Below, piece by piece: positions 1 through 5,584 of a stretch of DNA of 11,358 bases. Under the pieces are notes generated by a model that was not told where the DNA came from, made no database searches, and saw only the letters and a list, made by a program, of their open reading frames with translations. Source of the stretch: JAHFJU01 sp964354865 (GTDB taxonomy: Bacteria; Patescibacteriota; Gracilibacteria; UBA1369; UM-FILTER-53-11); the NCBI GenBank assembly GCA_964354865.1, contig CAYHBN010000051.1, forward strand, positions 1 through 11,358, given 5' to 3'. The position numbers were made by a program, and so were the translations under genes. Each line of letters opens with the position of its first letter. Position 1 is the stretch's first letter.

Positions 1-667
1 AGAAAAACAAGATGTGCTTTTCTTCGTTGATAACATTTTTCGCTTTACTCAGGCCGGTTCAGAAATGTCGGCGCTCCTTGGCCGTATTCCGTCTGCGGTG
101 GGTTATCAACCGACTTTGGCTACTGAAATGGGTGCTCTTCAAGAACGTATTACCTCTACAAAAGATGGTTCAATTACTTCAGTTCAGGCGGTGTATGTTC
201 CTGCCGATGACGTAACTGATCCCGCTCCTGCTACAACTTTCAGTCACTTAGACTCAACCGTCGTTCTCTCTCGAGGACTTTCAGAGCTTGGTATTTACCC
301 GGCTGTTGATCCTCTCGATTCATCTTCAACAATTTTGGAGCCAGCGGTCGTAGGTCAAGAGCATTACGAAGTTGCTCGAAACGTTCAGAAAATTTTACAG
401 CGTTATAAAGATTTACAGGATATTATCGCGATCCTTGGTATGGATGAGCTCTCAGAAGACGATAAACTAGCCGTTAATCGTGCTCGAAGAATTCAGAAAT
501 TCCTTTCACAGCCATTCTTCGTTGCTGAAGTTTTCACGGGCTTCCCTGGTAAATACGTTTCACGTGCAGATACTGTAAGAGGATTTAAAGAAATTCTCGA
601 AGGTATGCACGATGATAAACCGGAACAGTCGTTTTATATGAAAGGCTCAATCGAAGAGGTCAAGTAA
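1..667 (+). CDS. atpD: ATP synthase F1 subunit beta, C-terminal part
   Basis: This is the 3' part of the catalytic beta subunit, which binds and turns over ATP in the cytoplasmic F1 head. The reading frame is open from base 2, so the gene starts outside the window; about 221 of an expected 460-480 residues are visible. It begins at the Walker B strand (QDVLFFVDN) and continues into the family's FRFTQAGSE segment. The adenine-pocket segment GIYPAVDPLDS and the DELSEED-type lever (here DELSEDD, bases 443-463), which pushes on gamma, are both present. The Walker A loop must lie upstream. The stop is TAA at 665-667. atpC follows after a 136-base spacer that holds RNA hairpins. Beta and epsilon lie at the front of the visible operon rather than at its end. 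The family assignment is certain from the motifs. Confidence 0.97.
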   Translation, partial: EKQDVLFFVDNIFRFTQAGSEMSALLGRIPSAVGYQPTLATEMGALQERITSTKDGSITSVQAVYVPADDVTDPAPATTFSHLDSTVVLSRGLSELGIYPAVDPLDSSSTILEPAVVGQEHYEVARNVQKILQRYKDLQDIIAILGMDELSEDDKLAVNRARRIQKFLSQPFFVAEVFTGFPGKYVSRADTVRGFKEILEGMHDDKPEQSFYMKGSIEEVK

Positions 668-684
668 GTAATTGCGCATTACTT
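666..684 (+). other. Perfect hairpin at the atpD stop codon
   Basis: AAGTAAT (666-672) and ATTACTT (678-684) form a perfect 7-bp stem with the loop TGCGC, overlapping the last bases of the atpD stop codon. No T-run follows, so it is not a classical terminator. It sits immediately before the larger two-stem element at 682-755. It may stabilise the atpD 3' end, but this is inference. Confidence 0.45.
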
Positions 685-755
685 CGTCGCTACAGATTTT
701 TATCTCCTCGCTGTACCTTTCAGTACAGCTCGTCGAAAAAATCTTATGCTCCTCG
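682..755 (+). repeat. Two-stem RNA-like element, copy A (atpD-atpC spacer)
   Basis: Outer stem: AGATTTTT (694-701) pairs with AAAAATCT (737-744). Inner stem: GCTGTAC (710-716) pairs with GTACAGC (723-729) around the loop CTTTCA. The stems are separated by an internal loop of 8 bases (pyrimidine-rich except for its first A) on the left and TCGTCGA on the right. The block is flanked by CTTCGTCG on the left and CCTCG on the right. A related block with the same layout lies in the atpE-atpF spacer (2811-2885). Where the two copies differ in the stems, both partners change and pairing is kept. It may be a structured mRNA element or a dispersed palindromic repeat. It does not resemble a classical terminator, because the T-run precedes the hairpin. 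Confidence 0.6.
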
Positions 756-803
756 TACTGCATCAATTCCTAACTTGCCCAGAACTCTCTAACTCTCTCC
801 CCC

Positions 804-1253
804 TTGTCTCTTCTCACCTTTAAAATCATCACTCCTGAACGCATTGTCTACGAGGCACATGCGAAAGAAATCGTGCTCCCGACCGAGCAGGGTGAAATTG
901 CCATTTTGCCTCATCATATTCCGCTCGTTACGTTGTTAAAAGCGGGAGTTGTTCGCGTAATTGCAGAAGATGGAACAGAAGAAATTATGGCTGTATCTAC
1001 AGGAGTTGTCGAAGTAAGTGGAATGAATATTACTGTTTTGGCTGACACTGCAGATCGCGCCGATGAACTCGAAGAAGAAAAAATTGCACATGCTGTATCT
1101 GCTGCTGAAAAACTAATGACTGAACGTAAACATGACGAAGTTGGCTTTGCAGACGCAACTGCGCTCCTTGAACGTGAACTAGCTCGTATTAAAGTTGCTC
1201 GTATTCGCCGCTCACGCGGAGGCCCACGGGTAATGCCAAATTCTCAACTCTAA
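804..1253 (+). CDS. atpC: ATP synthase F1 subunit epsilon
   Basis: Epsilon belongs to the central stalk, joins gamma to the c-ring and can inhibit ATP hydrolysis through its C-terminal helices. The 149-residue protein has the N-terminal beta-sandwich (about residues 1-87), with the family segment LPTEQGEIAILPHHIPLVT. A charged two-helix part follows at about 88-135. The tail after that is basic (RIRRSRGG) and makes the protein slightly longer than the usual 130-140 residues. The start is TTG at 804: it gives the expected N terminus (SLLTFKIITPERIVYEA) and no ATG fits. The 21 bases before it (783-803) contain no G, so there is no Shine-Dalgarno sequence. The stop TAA is followed by eight T, and the next gene begins about 10 bases later, which suggests coupled translation. 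Confidence 0.95.
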   Translation: MSLLTFKIITPERIVYEAHAKEIVLPTEQGEIAILPHHIPLVTLLKAGVVRVIAEDGTEEIMAVSTGVVEVSGMNITVLADTADRADELEEEKIAHAVSAAEKLMTERKHDEVGFADATALLERELARIKVARIRRSRGGPRVMPNSQL

Positions 1254-1263
1254 TTTTTTTTCC

Positions 1264-1485
1264 ATTTCACACTCTCCTAAATCTAACACTTTCACACTTC
1301 TCTCCCTCGCGTGGGATCTCGGCTGGATAATCGCTCTCCCCATTGTTCTCTTCGGTCTCGGTGGTGCGTACCTCGATAAATCGTTATCCGTCTCTCCACT
1401 ATTTCTTATCTCAGGCATTCTCCTCTCACTCGTAATCTCATCGGTCGGTATCTATCGAAAAATAAAGCAACTCGATAAAAAATAA
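1264..1485 (+). CDS. AtpZ/AtpI-family membrane protein with a probable ATT start
   Basis: A small two-helix membrane protein of the AtpZ/AtpI type ("ATPase gene 1" family), often encoded next to atpB and linked to c-ring assembly or divalent cation transport. The frame ends at TAA 1483-1485. It encodes a first membrane helix (WDLGWIIALPIVLFGLGGAY), the family's LDKSL turn, a second helix (PLFLISGILLSLVISSVGIY) and a basic tail. The upstream in-frame stop is TAA 1231-1233, and between it and 1485 there is no in-frame ATG, GTG or TTG. ATT at 1264 is the best start because it gives a 73-residue protein beginning MSHSPKSNTF and sits 10 bases after the atpC stop. ATT at 1240 is the alternative. 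The gene's position between atpC and atpB supports the call. The product is well supported, the exact start is inferred. Confidence 0.82.
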   Translation: MSHSPKSNTFTLLSLAWDLGWIIALPIVLFGLGGAYLDKSLSVSPLFLISGILLSLVISSVGIYRKIKQLDKK

Positions 1486-1502
1486 CTTAACTAATCTCTC
1501 CT

Positions 1503-2528
1503 GTGGTTTTCCATCCACCATCACTCGCATCTGAAACTATCGCCCATATTGGGTCATTCCCCATTCGTAATAGTATGGTTATGGCTTGGCTCGCAATGCT
1601 CGTTTTGATTGTTGTTGGTCTCGTATTTAAGGCGAAATACAAGAAAGATGTTGCTCCTAAAGGATTTGTGAATCTTGTTGAAATGTTTATCGGTGGCCTT
1701 TATGATTTTTTTCACGAAATTGTGCAAGATCATCCTCGTACAAAAAGGTTTTTCCCTATTGTTGCGACAATTTTCTTGTTTGTGATTACCTCTAACTGGA
1801 TGGGTATTTTGCCTGGTGTTGGTTCGATTGGTTTATATGTGCCAAAGCATGAAGAGGCAGCACAGGTAGAGCAGGTAACTCCTGCGCAAGAGGTTGCAGA
1901 AATTGTTTCACCGGTGAAACGTGATTTTGCGGCAGAAGAAAATACAGAAACCACTACTGAAGCTGCCCTAGAAAAAACAGTTGTAGCAGTATCTCCAGAA
2001 GTTGAAGTGATCAGCGAAAAAGTTGAAGCTGAAGTCATTGAAGAAAAAACTGACAATGTTGCCGTTTCTGAAGAGTCTTCTTCTCATGAAGAAGGTGTAA
2101 AACGAGATGCAGAAGGTAATGAACTCGAGCTCATTCATATATTTAGAACGGGCTACGCCGACGTCAATATGACACTCGCACTTGCACTTATCTCGGTATT
2201 AACGACCATGTTCTTCGGTATGAGAATTTTAGGATTTGGCGGCTATTGGGGCAAATTTTTTGTTAATCCATTGAAAGACCCTATTGGTACGTTTGTGGGC
2301 TTACTTGAACTTATCTCCGAGGTTGCTAAGTTGATTTCGTTCTCTTTCCGTCTCTTCGGAAACATCTTTGCCGGAGAAGTGCTACTCGTTGTTATCAGCT
2401 TTTTGGCTCCATTCATTGCACCTCTTCCATTCTACGGTCTCGAAATTTTCGTTGGATTTGTTCAGGCACTCGTCTTCTCATTGCTCACGACGGTGTTTAT
2501 GAAACTAGCATCTGATAGCCATCACTAA
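1503..2528 (+). CDS. atpB: ATP synthase Fo subunit a with a large acidic insertion
   Basis: Subunit a forms the two proton half-channels beside the c-ring. The 341-residue protein has membrane helices at about 26-42, 84-103, 220-240, 264-280, 286-308 and 312-335. The essential arginine is R283 in SFRLFGN, with E292 and Q321 at the positions expected from the E. coli protein. Between GILPGVGSIG (101-110) and FRTGYADVN (214-222) lies an insertion of about 95 residues (113-208) rich in Glu, Val and Ala, with roughly 27 acidic and 8 basic residues. By homology with E. coli topology this loop faces outside, near the proton inlet. The start is GTG at 1503, preceded by 28 bases without G; the next in-frame ATG (1575) would remove the conserved N terminus. 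It lies 17 bases after the atpZ/I-like gene. Confidence 0.96.
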   Translation: MVFHPPSLASETIAHIGSFPIRNSMVMAWLAMLVLIVVGLVFKAKYKKDVAPKGFVNLVEMFIGGLYDFFHEIVQDHPRTKRFFPIVATIFLFVITSNWMGILPGVGSIGLYVPKHEEAAQVEQVTPAQEVAEIVSPVKRDFAAEENTETTTEAALEKTVVAVSPEVEVISEKVEAEVIEEKTDNVAVSEESSSHEEGVKRDAEGNELELIHIFRTGYADVNMTLALALISVLTTMFFGMRILGFGGYWGKFFVNPLKDPIGTFVGLLELISEVAKLISFSFRLFGNIFAGEVLLVVISFLAPFIAPLPFYGLEIFVGFVQALVFSLLTTVFMKLASDSHH

Positions 2529-2572
2529 ATCTATTCCTTTTATTTCTTATTTCTCTTTAATCTCATCCTACT
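2529..2572 (+). promoter_or_regulatory. G-free pyrimidine-rich leader of atpE
   Basis: From 2519 to the ATG at 2573 there is no G at all (54 bases), and most bases are C or T. A Shine-Dalgarno contact is therefore impossible and little structure can form. An unstructured leader would favour high translation of the c subunit, which is needed in many copies per enzyme. That role is inference. Confidence 0.4.
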
Positions 2573-2788
2573 ATGGATAAAAATCTATTCGTTGCCGCTA
2601 CAATCGCTATCGGCGCATTCGGCCCAGCTATCGCTATCGGTATGCTCGCTTCAAAAGCTATGGAAGCAATCGGACGTAATCCAGAAGCAGCTCCAAAAAT
2701 TCAATCAGCTATGATCTTGGCTGTTGCCTTTACTGAAGCTATCGCAGTTTACGCTCTCGTTGTTGCTCTTATCATCAAATTCGTCTGA
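2573..2788 (+). CDS. atpE: ATP synthase Fo subunit c
   Basis: This is the hairpin proteolipid that forms the rotating c-ring. The 71-residue protein has two membrane helices (about 5-30 and 45-69) joined by the polar loop EAIGRNPEAAPK. The ion-binding carboxylate is E55, in AFTEAIAVY. Sodium-binding c subunits such as that of Ilyobacter have a Gln in helix 1 and Ser-Thr directly after the glutamate. Here those positions are Ile (I22) and Ala-Ile (A56, I57), so proton coupling is expected. It ends in TGA at the normal family length, which shows that TGA is a stop codon in this organism. A 182-base spacer with a two-stem element separates it from atpF. Confidence 0.97.
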   Translation: MDKNLFVAATIAIGAFGPAIAIGMLASKAMEAIGRNPEAAPKIQSAMILAVAFTEAIAVYALVVALIIKFV

Positions 2789-2810
2789 AAAAATTTTCTG
2801 TGGCATCCTG

Positions 2811-2885
2811 CTTCGTTGGCTGCGAGTTTTTCTCCCTCACCGTATTAACACAATACGGTTCGGTCAAAAAACTCTTGCCGCCTCG
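2811..2885 (+). repeat. Two-stem RNA-like element, copy B (atpE-atpF spacer)
   Basis: Outer stem: GAGTTTTT (2824-2831) pairs with AAAAACTC (2867-2874). Inner stem: ACCGTATT (2839-2846) pairs with AATACGGT (2852-2859) around the loop AACAC. The internal loop is CTCCCTC on the left and TCGGTCA on the right. Flanks CTTCGTTG and CCTCG match those of copy A at 682-755. Relative to copy A, three outer and three inner base pairs are changed on both sides, with pairing kept. The position after atpE would suit a processing, stabilising or attenuating structure that sets c-subunit excess. A dispersed palindromic repeat is the main alternative. Confidence 0.62.
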
Positions 2886-2970
2886 CATTATGCTCACATA
2901 AATAATTTTTCACCGGTGATAATTTTCGCTCGCGGTTCTCGGTTTTCTCTCCCTACGTCACATTTCTATT

Positions 2971-3474
2971 ATGGAACTACTCTCTAAACTCGGCATCGAC
3001 TGGAAGCTTCTCCTCGCTCAGATTATCAACTTTACAATCTTGGCGGTGGTGCTCATGAAGTTTCTTTACAAACCAGTTCTCGCGACTCTTGATCGCCGTT
3101 CGAAGATGATTGAAAAGTCTATTTCAGACTCTCATGAGGCTTCAGAAAAGCTCAAGAACATTGAGAAAATGGAGCGTGAACGAACACAAGAGGCTCACAA
3201 GCAAATAGGTTCTATGCTCGACAAAGCAAAGCAAGAAGCTGAAGAGATGAAGAAGGCAATTGTTGACGAAGCTCGCCGAGCTTCAGACGATATGCTCGCT
3301 CGCACTCACGTTCAGTTGAAAGAAGAAAAAGCTCGTATGCTCGCTGAGGCAAAAGCAGAACTTTCACAAATCGTTGTTGACGCGGCATCGAAAATTCTCG
3401 AAAGAGAGTATTCAGAGGCTGATCAAAAACGTTTGGCTACTGCCGTCGCCCATGAAATGAAAAGTGCCGCATAA
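2971..3474 (+). CDS. atpF: ATP synthase Fo subunit b
   Basis: Subunit b is the peripheral stalk that holds F1 against rotation. The 167-residue protein has a short N terminus, one membrane helix (about 11-33, QIINFTILAVVLMKFLYKPV) and a long, highly charged helix to the C terminus. The segment LYKPVLATLDRRSKMIEKSI is typical of the family where the helix leaves the membrane. The length is within the usual 155-170 range. It is a single b gene, with no b' partner seen. The ATG at 2971 follows 13 bases without G. atpH begins 8 bases after its stop codon. Confidence 0.95.
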   Translation: MELLSKLGIDWKLLLAQIINFTILAVVLMKFLYKPVLATLDRRSKMIEKSISDSHEASEKLKNIEKMERERTQEAHKQIGSMLDKAKQEAEEMKKAIVDEARRASDDMLARTHVQLKEEKARMLAEAKAELSQIVVDAASKILEREYSEADQKRLATAVAHEMKSAA

Positions 3475-3482
3475 TAATCTTT

Positions 3483-3869
3483 ATGAAACTCACCGCTAAA
3501 AAATACGCACAGGCACTCGCTCAGGTTCTCGCCGAAAAAGACGTTCAACCAAAAACTGTTGCAAAACATTTTATGGATACGCTTCGCCGCCGACACCAAA
3601 TGCGTCTTTTGCCCTCAATCCTCAAACATGTTGAGAGTGAGTGGTGTAAAGAAAATGGCATTACGCAGGTTACTGTTGAGTATGCGCCAAAGTTTAAAGA
3701 TGCGCTGAGTGTGCTTGAAACGGCGTTACACGAATCGAAAAAGTTTTTGGTTCAATCAACTCCGAAAGATGATTTGCTCGGTGGCTATCGCATTAAAATT
3801 GACGATGTCCTCATCGACGCAAGTCTCAAAGGGCGACTCACGACTCTTTCACAGAAACTAAGAACATAA
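3483..3869 (+). CDS. atpH: ATP synthase F1 subunit delta, compact form
   Basis: Delta caps the F1 head and ties alpha to subunit b. At 128 residues it is well below the roughly 175-180 of most bacteria. The N-terminal YAQALAQVLAEK segment and the C-terminal signature (DDLLGGYRIKIDDVLIDASL, then a final helix) are both present. The shortening therefore lies in the middle of the protein, across the helical N-terminal domain and linker, and does not come from a broken end. From memory, delta subunits of about this length are common in CPR genomes. The start ATG at 3483 gives the expected MKLTAKKYAQAL opening. Its 8-base distance from atpF suggests coupled translation. Confidence 0.9.
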   Translation: MKLTAKKYAQALAQVLAEKDVQPKTVAKHFMDTLRRRHQMRLLPSILKHVESEWCKENGITQVTVEYAPKFKDALSVLETALHESKKFLVQSTPKDDLLGGYRIKIDDVLIDASLKGRLTTLSQKLRT

Positions 3870-3878
3870 AACGTAGAG

Positions 3879-3900
3879 CGTAGAACCTCACCGTTCTGCG
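3879..3900 (+). other. Hairpin in the atpH-atpA spacer
   Basis: CGTAGAAC (3879-3886) pairs with GTTCTGCG (3893-3900), 8 bp with one U-G wobble, around the loop CTCACC. It lies 9 bases after the atpH stop and is followed by a long G-free stretch. There is no clean T-run, so termination is not indicated. Confidence 0.4.
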
Positions 3901-3913
3901 TTCCCGCTTTCTG

Positions 3914-3977
3914 TCCTTCTCTCACTATCAAAATCCTATTATATCTATCTCATCTATTCCATCTAACTTATCTCTCT
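3914..3977 (+). promoter_or_regulatory. 64-base G-free leader of atpA
   Basis: No G occurs between 3914 and the ATG of atpA at 3978, and the stretch is built of C/T runs such as TATCTCTCT. It cannot contain a Shine-Dalgarno sequence and should be unstructured. It may act as an enhancer for start selection, like pyrimidine-rich S1-binding leaders, but this is inference. A weak AT-rich -10-like word also lies inside it; I do not call a promoter. Confidence 0.4.
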
Positions 3978-5480
3978 ATGGCTCAAGACAACATTCTCGA
4001 ACTGCTCAAATCTGAGATTAAAAATTATCACGCAACGGTAACCTCTGAAAAAATCGGTACGGTTGTCGAGGTGGGTGATGGTATTGCTCGAATTACAGGT
4101 TTATCCGATGTGAAAGCCTCAGAAATGTTGGATTTCGGAAACGACACCTATGGATTTGCATTGAACCTTGAAGAAGATAGCGTTGGTGCGGTGCTCCTTT
4201 CTCACGCAAAAAATGTAAAAGAAGGTGATACGGTAAAAGGTACTGGCCGCATTCTTTCTGTTCCCGTCGGAGAGGCACTTATTGGTCGTGTGGTAAATGC
4301 ACTTGGTCAGACCGTCGATGGAAAAGCTCCTGCAAAGACGACAAAAATGTATCCGATTGAAAAAGTTGCACCAGGCGTAATTACACGTCAGTCAGTTAAT
4401 CGTCCGATGCAAACAGGTATTATGGCTATCGATAGCATGATTCCGGTTGGACGTGGTCAGCGTGAGTTGATCATCGGAGACCGCCAGGTTGGTAAAACGG
4501 CAATTGCAATCGACACGATTATTAATCAGAAAGGACAAAACGTAATTTGTATTTACGTTGCTATCGGTCAGAAACAATCAAAGGTTGCAAGAATCGTAGC
4601 AGATCTCGAAAAGAAGGGAGCTATGGATTACACAATCGTGGTTGTCGGTGGTGCAAGTGATCCTGCTGCACTTAACTTTATTGCGCCATATTCTGGAGTT
4701 GCGATGGGTGAGTATTTCTTGGATCAAGGAAAAGACGTGCTCGTTGTGTACGACGATCTTTCAAAACACGCATGGGCATACCGTGAAATTTCACTCTTGT
4801 TACGCCGTCCACCAGGCCGCGAGGCGTACCCGGGCGATATTTTCTACCTTCACTCTCGTTTGCTTGAGCGTGCATGTAATCTTAATAAAGACTTTGGTGG
4901 CGGTTCAATTACTGCGTTGCCAATTATTGAAACTCAGGCTGGTGATGTGTCTGCATATATTCCTACAAACGTTATTTCAATTACCGATGGTCAAATTTAT
5001 CTTGAACCAGATTTGTTCTATAAGGGCGTTCGCCCAGCGGTAAACGTTGGTTTGTCTGTTTCTCGTGTGGGATCTGCGGCGCAAGTTAAGGCTATGAAAA
5101 AGGTTGCAGGCCGTCTTCGTCTCGATCTTGCTCAGTTCCGTGAACTTGCAGCGTTTGCGCAGTTCGGTTCAGATCTTGATGCGTCTACAAAAAAACAACT
5201 TGATCGCGGAAAAGCGCTTACAGAATTATTGAAGCAACCACAGTACAATCCATACCCCGTTCAAGAACAAGTGGTACTTTTGTACTCGGGTGTTAATGGT
5301 CACCTTGACGATGTCCCAACTGAAAAAATCCCTCAATTTAAAGAGAAATTCTTGCACTACCTGAAGAATATCGAGAAGAGCGTTATGAAAATGCTCAACG
5401 AGAAGCCAGAAATTACCCCGGAATTAGAAGAAGCACTTAAGAAGGCGATTGCAACATTCAAGTCAGAGAATTCTTTATAA
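3978..5480 (+). CDS. atpA: ATP synthase F1 subunit alpha
   Basis: Alpha alternates with beta in the F1 head and carries the non-catalytic nucleotide sites. The 500-residue protein is of normal length. Visible landmarks are the N-terminal beta-barrel (about 24-92), Walker A GDRQVGKT (167-174), Walker B strand DVLVVYDD (253-260), the signature LLLRRPPGREAYPGDIFYLH (273-292), and SVSRVG (360-365), whose R363 is the arginine that completes the catalytic site of beta. The C-terminal helical bundle covers about 375-500. The start is ATG 3978, just after a 64-base G-free leader. All family-defining residues appear intact. Confidence 0.98.
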   Translation: MAQDNILELLKSEIKNYHATVTSEKIGTVVEVGDGIARITGLSDVKASEMLDFGNDTYGFALNLEEDSVGAVLLSHAKNVKEGDTVKGTGRILSVPVGEALIGRVVNALGQTVDGKAPAKTTKMYPIEKVAPGVITRQSVNRPMQTGIMAIDSMIPVGRGQRELIIGDRQVGKTAIAIDTIINQKGQNVICIYVAIGQKQSKVARIVADLEKKGAMDYTIVVVGGASDPAALNFIAPYSGVAMGEYFLDQGKDVLVVYDDLSKHAWAYREISLLLRRPPGREAYPGDIFYLHSRLLERACNLNKDFGGGSITALPIIETQAGDVSAYIPTNVISITDGQIYLEPDLFYKGVRPAVNVGLSVSRVGSAAQVKAMKKVAGRLRLDLAQFRELAAFAQFGSDLDASTKKQLDRGKALTELLKQPQYNPYPVQEQVVLLYSGVNGHLDDVPTEKIPQFKEKFLHYLKNIEKSVMKMLNEKPEITPELEEALKKAIATFKSENSL

Positions 5481-5540
5481 GCGACTGGCCTCGTTCGGTC
5501 GCCCTAATTGCGGGCTCCCTCACTCGTTGTCGCGCTCGCA
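5481..5540 (+). other. Paired hairpins in the atpA-atpG spacer
   Basis: Two stems follow the atpA stop. GCGAC (5481-5485) pairs with GTCGC (5498-5502). TGCGGGC (5509-5515) pairs with GCTCGCA (5534-5540) with one G-U wobble. The spacer shares short words with the two-stem elements elsewhere in the operon (CTCCCTCA at 5515-5522, TTCGGTC at 5494-5500, TAATTGCG at 5505-5512), but in a different order and without the same fold. It is G+C-richer than the surrounding spacers. Confidence 0.35.
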
Positions 5541-5584
5541 CCGTGTGCTCGCAGATTATATAAACTGTTTTATCCCTATCCCCT

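Noticed and set aside
1730..2056. Minus-strand open frame of 108 codons opposite the atpB insertion
   Set aside because: It is antisense to a clear atpB frame and its Ser/Thr/Ala-rich product only mirrors the Glu/Val-rich coding strand; no family resemblance.
2724..2987. Plus-strand open frame of 87 codons across the atpE-atpF spacer
   Set aside because: It overlaps the end of atpE in another frame and runs through the stem-loop element; the product has no recognisable features.
4642..5043. Open frame of 133 codons inside atpA
   Set aside because: It is out of frame with alpha, whose motifs run through the whole region; a shadow of a conserved gene.
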